A stretch of DNA of 6,800 nt from an uncultured Bacteroidales bacterium (GTDB lineage Bacteria > Bacteroidota > Bacteroidia > Bacteroidales > Muribaculaceae), in contig CASBHZ010000115.1 in assembly GCA_949123685.1 (NCBI GenBank), forward strand, positions 1-6,800, written 5' to 3'. Under the pieces are notes generated by a model, which was given only the letters and a program-made list of their open reading frames with translations, was not told the origin of the DNA and made no database searches. Both the position numbers and the translations under genes were made by a program. This document shows positions 1-5,478 of this stretch, piece after piece. Numbering within the stretch: position 1 is the stretch's first letter; every line of letters starts with the position of its first letter.

Positions 1-33
1 ACACTCTTTCCCTACACGACGCTCTTCCGATCT
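1..33 (+). other. Illumina TruSeq read-1 adapter left on contig end (artefact)
   Basis: These 33 bases match, base for base, the standard Illumina read-1 sequencing primer/adapter, from ACACTCTTTCCC to CTCTTCCGATCT. Genomic sequence starts at base 34. The adapter sits at the very edge of the window, as expected for untrimmed read ends at the tip of an assembled contig. Its reverse complement has no stop codon in the frame of the adjoining gene, so automatic annotation would add 11 false residues (RSEERRVGKEC) to that protein. Confidence 0.97.
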
Positions 34-1494
34 CCTCTTGCCGAGCGGCCATGAGAAGTATGCTTTCGGAACCGGTCTGTTCAGGAACGCCTCTATTTCA
101 TCAAGCAATTCATCTCCGGCGGCAGTGGTATATTCAGCTTGTCGCCGATTGGCCTCCGATTCCAATTCGGGAGGGAGAAACAGCGTCTCTCCGGCAGTGT
201 AATAGTGATAAGCCTCAGCCCACAACTGGGGAACCTCGTATTTCAGTTCATCAATCCATTCCCGAACTTCTCCTGCGCCCTTTATAGGGATAATCCACCA
301 GCGTCGGTTGCCGTTGCAGCTCTGCAGGAACTCCGTCTCGTTGGTAGTGGCGGCAAACACGTTGCTTCGGGGTATGGACTCGCTTTTTCTGGCGTATGCC
401 GGACGCACGTCATCACGGACACGACTCAGGAACGCCTTGGCAGCCTCGGCGTCATGGGCGCGTTTCATGCCGTTGAGTTCCGATATTTCCACAATCCATG
501 CGCCGGTAATATCCTCAATCTTCGACTTATCATCGTGAGCGAATGAGAATGAATCGGAAAACCAGTTCCCGGCGATGATATTCAGAAATGTGCTTTTGCC
601 AACACCCTGCGGCCCTGTAAACGTGAGTATATGGTCGAATTTGCATCCGGGACTGAAAGCGCGGGCCACCGCGCCGACCATCCACTTGCGTGTCTGCATC
701 CGTGTAAGAGGAGTGTCATCGGCACCAAGGTACCGGATTACAACTGTATCGATGCGCTCCACATTATCCCATGTCGCACTCTGTATAAATTCATGCACGG
801 GATTGAAGCCACGCTCCTTTGATGTGGTTTTGAGCATTTCGAGAATACGCGGCTGAGAGAGCTGTAGTCCGTAAACATTCTCAATATAAATGGCAATCTT
901 GCCTATCGATTCATCGTCAATACGGTTGTCTCGCTCATTGCAGAAGTCTGGACAGTCGGTAATGTCCTGCTTGGTAAAGCGGTCGAAACGCACTTTTTTG
1001 AGCTGTGGGTCGTTGAGTAGAATCAGTTTGATATTCTGACCTGTTTTTTCAATCTGATTCTTGTCGTTGAGCGATAGTGCCGCCTCCCATTCGTCCGAAT
1101 TTACGTTGACAGATTTATTCTTGTCTTTTATCAGTGTGAGCTTTACCGCTGTGTCCTCGGCGCAGAGTTGCAGCATGGCTTTATATGAGGGGCGACGTTT
1201 CGTTGCGGTTTCTTCCTTTTTTACATATTTGTCAAGGTCTCCGAACCTGAATAATCTTACAATTTCAAATGCATTGCAGGGCGCGTTGACTCCACTGATC
1301 CAGACAATCTGCTGAACATCATCTGTTTCAAGTGTGAGTTTCGGATTGTATGACGCGACATACAATCCAGTAGCTGCATCAAAGAGGAACAGGTCAGCCA
1401 GGAATTTCTCAATAGCGGCACGGCAGGAATATGCACGGCAGAATGTACCTTCCATATCCTTCCTTTCGGACGAAAGTTTATAATCTGCGCTCAT
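34..1494 (-). CDS. VapE/VirE-family P-loop ATPase, 3' end missing
   Basis: 487 codons are visible and the frame is still open at the contig edge. The region from about residue 225 to 405 fits the virulence-associated E family (PF05272), helicase-like ATPases of phages, satellites and integrative elements, often encoded near primases. Visible motifs are Walker A GPQGVGKST (294-302), a Walker-B-like strand WIVEISEL (333-340), an R-rich segment with SRVRDDVRPAY (357-367), a sensor-like ATTN (382-385), and GNRRWW (395-400), the conserved arginine motif. The N-terminal 220 residues show no domain I can name. The ATG overlaps the stop of the upstream HTH gene (ATGA, 1494-1491) and has an AGGAGG site five bases upstream, so the start is secure and translation is probably coupled. 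The likely role is element DNA replication or its control, in the cytoplasm. Homologues usually extend further at the C-terminus, so the truncation reflects assembly, not a mutation. Confidence 0.9.
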
Positions 1495-1913
1495 ATGAAC
1501 CTCCTGTCTTTGGCACTATTGCGCATGCCTTTGGTCATCTGCTCCATCTGTTCTTCGATGGAAGGCTGGCCTTTCCGAAGCCCCTCGGCCATCCACTTCC
1601 TTAACTCGGAGGGGAGAAAAAGCAGGTTGCGCCCTGGCTTATAGCATGGTATACGACCCTCCTGAACGAGTGCATAGACCCTTGACACAGACAGACTAAG
1701 AATACTGGCGGCATCTTTGACTGTTACCATCTCTTCCGGAGCGGTAACGACCATTGGAGCCATAGCGCCTTGCAGTAGTTTACCGACAGTTTCGGTCAGG
1801 GCATCGACTTTTTCTTCAAGCCGTGCCATAATCTGAGGCATTGCCTCGAATGTTGGTTTTTCAATCATAATGCGGTACGATGGGGGATTTGAACATCGTG
1901 CCGCAAAGTTCAT
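1491..1913 (-). CDS. Excisionase-like small HTH (MerR/HTH_17-type) protein
   Basis: A 140-residue protein with one winged-helix domain of the HTH_17/excisionase type at about residues 62-110 (VTVKDAASILSLSVSRVYAL, a G-R-I wing entry, then a basic hairpin and PSELRKWM). A short amphipathic helix at about 25-47 (RLEEKVDALTETVGKLL) could form a coiled coil for dimerisation. The C-terminus is basic and charged. I chose the ATG at 1913 because GGAGG lies ten bases upstream; an internal ATG at 1868 (residue 16) gives MIEKPTFE and is a real alternative, but a strong hairpin lies directly before it. The gene overlaps the VapE-family gene by four bases. Proteins of this kind bind DNA and act as excisionases (recombination directionality factors) or transcriptional regulators of Bacteroidales elements. 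Which applies here is not visible. Confidence 0.85.
   Translation of the reverse strand: MNFAARCSNPPSYRIMIEKPTFEAMPQIMARLEEKVDALTETVGKLLQGAMAPMVVTAPEEMVTVKDAASILSLSVSRVYALVQEGRIPCYKPGRNLLFLPSELRKWMAEGLRKGQPSIEEQMEQMTKGMRNSAKDRRFI
1500..1505 (-). promoter_or_regulatory. Strong Shine-Dalgarno of the VapE-family gene
   Basis: On the minus strand AGGAGG lies five bases before the ATG at 1494, inside the last codons of the upstream HTH gene. It fixes the VapE start. Such a site is notable here because three other minus-strand genes (starts 2777, 4110 and 4977) have none. It suggests the two genes are read from one mRNA. Confidence 0.75.
1871..1905. repeat. 12-bp inverted repeat at the start of the small HTH gene
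   Basis: TGCGGTACGATG (1871-1882) and CATCGTGCCGCA (1894-1905) pair over 12 positions with one non-Watson-Crick pair (U-G in plus-strand RNA, A-C in minus-strand RNA), around an 11-base loop. It spans the codons between the two possible start codons of the HTH gene. On the minus strand the loop region reads TTCAAATCC, which resembles a tRNA T-loop, but the flanks do not form a T-stem. Confidence 0.75.
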
Positions 1914-1914
1914 C

Positions 1915-1972
1915 GGTTATATTCCTCCAATCCAGTTATCATCAGGATAACCAATGGATAACCGATAACCTG
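1915..1972. repeat. GATAACC heptamer cluster, locus 1
   Basis: GATAACC occurs at 1946-1952, 1957-1963 and 1964-1970, the last two in direct tandem. GTTATC at 1935-1940 and GGTTAT at 1915-1920 lie in the opposite orientation. The 17 bases 1956-1972 are identical to 4194-4210. The cluster fills the gap between the membrane-protein stop and the small HTH start and surrounds the ribosome-binding site (GGAGG, 1924-1928 on the minus strand). It is a likely operator or recombination-protein binding site. A folded-RNA role is also possible. Confidence 0.75.
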
Positions 1973-1976
1973 AATA

Positions 1977-2777
1977 TTATCCGGCTTCTTCTGGCATAGG
2001 AAATATATATGGCACCAGCGGTCGGTTGACTTCGATTATCTGAAGTCGGAACTTTGTAGTAGCGTCGGAATCCTTGAGTCGGCTTTTTATAGTACTGACC
2101 GCATAGTTCTGAAGCGTCAGCGGGAATGAGGCTTTAATCATTTCGGCTGTGGCAAAACCAAAAATTTTCGGACAAGTATCAGGATTATGGATACGACGAC
2201 ACACGTTCCATGCGAAATGGATCAGGTCAAATTCAAAGACTCCCTGCAATTTTCGCTTCTCTACAACCTCGAACGGTCCGCAGGTATTGAGTTTCCTGAA
2301 ATTGTCGAGCCGTTTTTGAATCTGTTCGTCCGACAGTAGATTGCCGAAAGTTCCGGAGATATAGCCGATGATTTCTTCCGATAGCTCCGCAGTTTTATCA
2401 TTCTCAACGACTGATACTTCGCCTTCTTCGCCCTGGCTATCACAAGTGACGGCAATATCGTCTGCTTTAAGTGATTCTGGGGCGTTGCCGGAGTCAACTG
2501 TTTTACTTAGGTTTTGTTTTAATACCGCAGCGCACTTTCTTCCGGTTGCAAAAATTGCGGGCATTGCATCATTTACCATCGGTCCCGCCACAAAGACAGC
2601 CAAAAGAAACGGTGCTTCATAGAGAGTGAATATCCAAGCGGCATCAAGCCAGAACAACGCTGTGCCTGGATTTGAGGATGACCCGTTAGTTCCCGCATAA
2701 GCTGTCTTCATTGCCATAATCAGGAAGACAATGGTGATTAATACGGTCATGGTTTTCAATGTGTTGTCGCTTTTCAT
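1977..2777 (-). CDS. Membrane-anchored protein of unknown function
   Basis: A 266-residue protein that I do not recognise. Residues 10-27 are strongly hydrophobic and end in AYAG, which could be a signal-peptidase site or simply a first membrane helix. After a short polar stretch (GTNGSSSNPG) a second hydrophobic segment follows at about 40-68 (LFWLDAAWIFTLYEAPFLLAV). Residues 95-130 are acidic and probably flexible. The rest (about 131-266) looks like a soluble folded domain with FEFDLIHFAW (181-190) and PLVPYIFP (253-260), and cysteines at 166, 193 and 202. If the first segment is cleaved, one helix would anchor the protein; otherwise there are two helices. It starts 28 bases from a TAnnTTTG site and has no Shine-Dalgarno, usual for the phylum. 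It is transcribed between the integrase and the replication genes of the element. Surface exclusion, transfer or defence roles are guesses only. Confidence 0.8.
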   Translation of the reverse strand: MKSDNTLKTMTVLITIVFLIMAMKTAYAGTNGSSSNPGTALFWLDAAWIFTLYEAPFLLAVFVAGPMVNDAMPAIFATGRKCAAVLKQNLSKTVDSGNAPESLKADDIAVTCDSQGEEGEVSVVENDKTAELSEEIIGYISGTFGNLLSDEQIQKRLDNFRKLNTCGPFEVVEKRKLQGVFEFDLIHFAWNVCRRIHNPDTCPKIFGFATAEMIKASFPLTLQNYAVSTIKSRLKDSDATTKFRLQIIEVNRPLVPYIFPMPEEAG

Positions 2778-2798
2778 ATAATTGTGAGATTTTGAAAT

Positions 2799-2899
2799 TG
2801 TCCGACAAAATTACAGAGGATTGATTGCTAAAAACGAAATGTTGGACACTTTTCTTAGCCATATCGGTTCACTTTTAGCAACTTCCTGTATTTTTAGCA
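2799..2899. repeat. Interleaved inverted repeats upstream of the membrane-protein gene
   Basis: TGTCCGACA (2799-2807) faces TGTTGGACA (2840-2848), matching at 8 of 9 positions. TTGCTAAAA (2825-2833) faces a perfect copy TTTTAGCAA (2873-2881), and a further TTTTTAGCA lies at 2891-2899. The first pair brackets the -7 site at 2806-2813, so these could be operator half-sites. The rest of 2778-2997 holds only the terminator described separately. Confidence 0.55.
2806..2813 (-). promoter_or_regulatory. Bacteroidetes-type -7 element for the membrane-protein gene
   Basis: The minus strand reads TAATTTTG, an exact fit to TAnnTTTG, 28 bases before the ATG at 2777. That would give a leader of about 20 bases. 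A T-rich stretch about 17-21 bases further upstream could serve as the -33 element but is not a clean TTTG. Confidence 0.55.
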
Positions 2900-2906
2900 C
2901 AAAATA

Positions 2907-2930
2907 GTCCGTTACCGGGCGGTAACGGAC
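2907..2930 (-). terminator. Hairpin terminator downstream of the integrase gene
   Basis: GTCCGTTACC (2907-2916) and GGTAACGGAC (2921-2930) form a perfect 10-bp stem with a 4-base loop, 68 bases past the integrase stop. On the minus strand the stem is followed by TATTTTGTGC, a short, imperfect T-run. This would separate the integrase transcript from the membrane-protein gene, which has its own promoter-like site. Confidence 0.65.
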
Positions 2931-2997
2931 CATTATCTGCCTATTTGTGAAACGTGAGAACGTCCCACTGTCATTTCAGGAGGAAATCAGGTGCATT

Positions 2998-4110
2998 CTA
3001 TTTGGGCTTGATTTTAATCTTGCCGAGAGTCTCAAGCAGTGCGGTCGGAACCTCATGCGTGTAGCGTAGAGTTGTCTCAAGATTCTTATGGGTGAGAGCC
3101 TGGCTGACCACGTAGGGATTGCTGCTCATTGCCATCTGAAGGGTGGCGTAGGTATGGCGGAAGCAATGGAACGTGATGTGCTTGTCGATGTTCGCTGCCT
3201 TTATCCAGTCTGCCAGAGGTTTTGCCGTAAGTGTTTTCTTGAATCCGGGAAATACTTTGCCTGTCTTACGCTCTCCGATTAGCTCTATAGCATCCTCGCA
3301 AAGCGGTAGGGTTGCAGCCGTCTTTGTCTTCTGTGTCTTGATTACAACGCATAGTCCGATTCCGGCAATCTCCTGAATATTCTTCCAGTCGAGGTTGAGA
3401 ATGTCACTGAAACGCAGACCTGTGAGACAGGAGAAGAGCGATGCCCTGCGAAGCACGTCGCTGTCGCAGGGAGTCTGGGCCAGTCGGATAAGCTCGTCCT
3501 GATTGAGAAACTCTTTCACAACATCATCCCATTCGATGTATTCAAGAAAGTCGTTGACGTTCTCGGTCAGAAGTTTCTCCTTGTAAGCCTTTTTGAGCAG
3601 AGCGCGGAATGTCGAAAAATACCCGGAAGCGGCATTTTTGGACAATTTCTTTTTCGTGTGTTTGAGCTGCTTGGCGTTCAGGAGATAATCGCGGAACTTG
3701 TTGCAGAGGTCAAGAGTTATCTCTCCGAAGGTGCATTTTCCACCTGTGAAGATTTGGAAATGTTTGTAGCTGATTCGCCATTTGGTATTACTTTGCCTTT
3801 TGGCATATTCCTCATAATAAGCGAGAAAATCCTCCTTCTGCTGGCTATGGTCGATGAAACCGAACTGGCGGTTAATCACCTGTTCCTGACGGCGACAGCG
3901 CAGAAGTTCCCCTTTCTCAAGCATCGCCTGGTTGAAGTCGCGCTGCACCTTGTTGGTCGGGTTGCCATACAGGTAGATTCCAAGATACTCATGGCGCTGC
4001 ATCTTGTTTGTTTTCGGGTTTCGGATTGGTGGATAGTAGTCGAAGTACAACGTGATCTTACCCGATTCAAGAAGACGCTGCCGCAAGGCGACTTTAGTGC
4101 ATATATCCAT
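2998..4110 (-). CDS. int: Tyrosine recombinase/integrase of a Bacteroidales mobile element
   Basis: A complete 370-residue site-specific recombinase that would integrate and excise the element through a covalent tyrosine-DNA intermediate. The N-terminal 90 residues (LYFDYYPPIRNPKTNK, then EYLGIYLY) resemble the arm-type DNA-binding domain of Bacteroides integrases. About 91-190 is the helical core-binding domain, and the catalytic domain follows. All catalytic residues can be placed: R233 (TGLRFSD), K261 or K263 (TQKTKT), H315 and R318 (HCFRH), H341 (LTHKN) and nucleophile Y350 (LRYTH). Length and motif spacing are normal, so it is probably active. The start at 4110 has no Shine-Dalgarno. The 102-bp gap upstream carries GATAACC/GGTTATC heptamers. 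A hairpin terminator follows. Neighbouring HTH proteins are candidates for its directionality factor. Confidence 0.96.
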   Translation of the reverse strand: MDICTKVALRQRLLESGKITLYFDYYPPIRNPKTNKMQRHEYLGIYLYGNPTNKVQRDFNQAMLEKGELLRCRRQEQVINRQFGFIDHSQQKEDFLAYYEEYAKRQSNTKWRISYKHFQIFTGGKCTFGEITLDLCNKFRDYLLNAKQLKHTKKKLSKNAASGYFSTFRALLKKAYKEKLLTENVNDFLEYIEWDDVVKEFLNQDELIRLAQTPCDSDVLRRASLFSCLTGLRFSDILNLDWKNIQEIAGIGLCVVIKTQKTKTAATLPLCEDAIELIGERKTGKVFPGFKKTLTAKPLADWIKAANIDKHITFHCFRHTYATLQMAMSSNPYVVSQALTHKNLETTLRYTHEVPTALLETLGKIKIKPK

Positions 4111-4152
4111 ACGAGTTTTGTTTTTGAATGATTTGTTTCGGCGAAGTTCACT

Positions 4153-4210
4153 GGTTATCTCCCGGTTATCAAGTTATTAGACTGTTAACCTGAGGATAAC
4201 CGATAACCTG
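4153..4210. repeat. GATAACC heptamer cluster, locus 2
   Basis: GGTTATC at 4153-4159 and 4164-4170 faces tandem GATAACC at 4195-4201 and 4202-4208, with GTTAACC at 4184-4190 between them. The two arms can pair as two 7-bp stems with a 4-base bulge. Bases 4194-4210 repeat 1956-1972 exactly. The cluster begins two bases beyond the stop of the three-domain HTH gene and lies 43-100 bases upstream of the integrase ATG, so it is placed to act as an integrase operator or a binding site for an element protein. Confidence 0.78.
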
Positions 4211-4212
4211 CC

Positions 4213-4977
4213 TCATTTCAGCGTTGGAGGACGGAGAATCGCATCGATTTCCGACTTCAATATATAGGTATACTTGCCGACTTTCTTACGGCGCAGACCA
4301 TGGTACTTCACATAGTTGTGAAGCTGATCATGGGTCAGATTGTACTCAGCCCGCACATTAGAGTATGAAATCCAGTCATCCTCTTTCGGCGGTTCGGGCT
4401 TCGCTGCAAACACCCGATCGCAGTGCGCCTTGCTCCAAAGCGTCTTTCCCCGGTGGTAGACCTTCGGAATATTGTGAGCCTTACCCTGAGCAAACACCCA
4501 CGAATTGCTCACCCCGAACTTCTCGATAATCTCCTTCGTTGTATAAAACTCTGCTATTGCCTCGCCGTTCTCATCTTTTGCGATTGTCGTTGCTTTCGGT
4601 TTTCGTTCATAAGGACGAGCTTCGATCATTGCGTCAATATCTGCTCTCTTGATTACTGCCCATTGTGAGGTGAGGCGATAGGCTTTGATGGTACCCCTGT
4701 AAATGAGATTATAAACTGCTCTTGGTGTTACATTAAGGATTTGCGCCACTTCAGCAACCGATAGATAGTCTCGGCCGGAGAGTTGGTTTATCTTATTTTC
4801 ATGAGCAGTAAGCGAATCAAGAGTTTCAGTGATTTTCTTCTTCTCTTGTCGTTTACGCTCTTTGTAAGCGTGCTCGGCACATCGCTTACAACAATACTGG
4901 GTTGTGGCCTTTTGAGCCTCAAACTCATTTCCACACCACTGACAGACCTTCTTGATTCTAATGTTTGAAGTTGCCAT
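4213..4977 (-). CDS. Zinc-ribbon protein with three tandem excisionase-like HTH domains
   Basis: A 254-residue predicted DNA-binding protein. The N-terminus has a probable zinc ribbon, CQWC (12-15) and CCKRC (29-33), followed by a basic, charged helix (34-50). Three segments then share the same winged-helix pattern of Y-hydrophobic start, helix-turn-helix, basic wing and K/R-x-D/E-I-D end. These are residues 71-118 (YLSVAEVAQILNVTPRAVYN), 144-190 (FYTTKEIIEKFGVSNSWVF) and 202-248 (WISYSNVRAEYNLTHDQLHN). Acidic or proline-rich linkers separate them. Single-domain relatives are common excisionase or regulatory proteins in Bacteroidales elements, and the triple form would read an extended, repeated site. 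It is the first element gene, with no Shine-Dalgarno before its ATG, and a helically phased repeat lies 42-86 bases upstream. Regulation of the integrase, or excision, are likely roles; neither is shown. Confidence 0.85.
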   Translation of the reverse strand: MATSNIRIKKVCQWCGNEFEAQKATTQYCCKRCAEHAYKERKRQEKKKITETLDSLTAHENKINQLSGRDYLSVAEVAQILNVTPRAVYNLIYRGTIKAYRLTSQWAVIKRADIDAMIEARPYERKPKATTIAKDENGEAIAEFYTTKEIIEKFGVSNSWVFAQGKAHNIPKVYHRGKTLWSKAHCDRVFAAKPEPPKEDDWISYSNVRAEYNLTHDQLHNYVKYHGLRRKKVGKYTYILKSEIDAILRPPTLK

Positions 4978-5018
4978 AACTTTGAGTTAAAATTGTGTCA
5001 CTCATTGAGCTAATTCGT

Positions 5019-5063
5019 TGAACCCGTATGAACATGCCTGAATGAGCGTGAACGAGTATGAAC
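5019..5063. repeat. Five TGAAC/T pentamers at exact 10-bp spacing
   Basis: TGAAC is at 5019, 5029, 5049 and 5059, and TGAAT at 5039. All five start ten bases apart, so they face the same side of the helix. The 10-mer GTATGAACAT recurs exactly at 5026-5035 and 5056-5065, 30 bases apart. The array lies upstream of the three-domain HTH gene (ATG at 4977) and fits a binding array for a repeated or multi-domain DNA-binding protein. Confidence 0.75.
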
Positions 5064-5070
5064 ATCATCC

Positions 5071-5102
5071 ACTACCGAGTAGAGCGACTTGACTCGGATA
5101 GT
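5071..5102. repeat. Imperfect inverted repeat beside the phased array
   Basis: ACTACCGAGT (5071-5080) faces ACTCGGATAGT (5092-5102), pairing over 10 bp with one bulged A around an 11-base spacer. It directly follows the 10-bp-phased array. Confidence 0.6.
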
Positions 5103-5143
5103 AGACGAGCAACAAATGTGGTTCAAAAATGGAGTGAAAAACA

Positions 5144-5182
5144 GGTAGAAACGAGTTCTACCGATTAAACAGCCGACAGCCG
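5144..5182. repeat. 7-bp hairpin followed by a tandem heptamer
   Basis: GGTAGAA (5144-5150) and TTCTACC (5156-5162) form a perfect 7-bp stem with a 5-base loop. Seven bases later ACAGCCG is repeated in tandem (5169-5175, 5176-5182). Hairpin plus short direct repeats is a layout found at transfer origins, replication origins and recombination sites. No function can be assigned from sequence alone. Confidence 0.55.
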
Positions 5183-5192
5183 GACACAAGAA

Positions 5193-5215
5193 AAGGCGCT
5201 CAAACTGAACGCCTT
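5193..5215 (-). terminator. Hairpin terminator, minus strand
   Basis: AAGGCG (5193-5198) pairs with CGCCTT (5210-5215), and inside a single mismatch TCA pairs with TGA around a 3-base loop. On the minus strand the stem runs into TTTTCTTG, a terminator-like T-run; on the plus strand the following bases are not T-rich. It would stop minus-strand transcription entering the element from the right. Confidence 0.6.
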
Positions 5216-5444
5216 AATACTTATCTATACTTATAGTTGCCTGTCTTTAACTGCCGTTCATTTTCCGATGCAGCATATTATGCCAGTTGACTATCAATAG
5301 TTTATGGATTAAAAGATAGACTGCTCGAAAATTCACTTGTTTTTCGTCAAAAATCGATGATTTAACGTTTTTAACCTTAGTTTATCTTCAAACGAAGGGG
5401 AAAAGAGAAAAATGGCTCTCTTTTGCTCTTAAATCTCCGTTTCG
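5216..5444 (-). ncRNA. Possible small RNA between promoter-like site and terminator
   Basis: This AT-rich stretch has no credible ORF on either strand. On the minus strand it is bounded upstream by a TATCTTTG site (5445-5452) and downstream by the hairpin terminator at 5193-5215, which together would define a transcript of about 240 bases. An 8-bp stem, AAAAGAGA/TCTCTTTT (5401-5408, 5417-5424), would lie near its 5' end. It could equally be a leader, a decayed gene remnant or the element/chromosome junction. I recognise no known RNA family. Confidence 0.25.
5401..5424. repeat. Perfect 8-bp inverted repeat
   Basis: AAAAGAGA (5401-5408) and TCTCTTTT (5417-5424) form a perfect stem around an 8-base loop. 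T-rich sequence follows on both strands, so it may be a weak bidirectional terminator, although no gene clearly ends here. Confidence 0.45.
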
Positions 5445-5452
5445 CAAAGATA
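5445..5452 (-). promoter_or_regulatory. Promoter-like TATCTTTG on the minus strand
   Basis: The minus strand reads TATCTTTGC, an exact fit to the Bacteroidetes -7 consensus TAnnTTTG. No TTTG is found at the usual distance upstream, so the match rests on the -7 element alone. Confidence 0.4.
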
Positions 5453-5478
5453 AGGCATATTGGTGATTATTTCGCCGA

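Noticed and set aside
139..1315. Plus-strand open frames at 139-546, 575-856 and 1061-1315
   Set aside because: They lie antisense to the VapE-type gene, whose motifs are clear on the minus strand. The plus-strand translations show no domain features.
3658..4131. 157-codon plus-strand open frame over the integrase
   Set aside because: It is antisense to the integrase N-terminal half and is explained by its codon pattern; no recognisable domain and no ribosome-binding site.
3876..4151. 91-codon minus-strand open frame overlapping the integrase start
   Set aside because: It is an out-of-frame reading of the integrase 5' end. It is rich in T, S and R with no domain, whereas the integrase frame carries the conserved domain.
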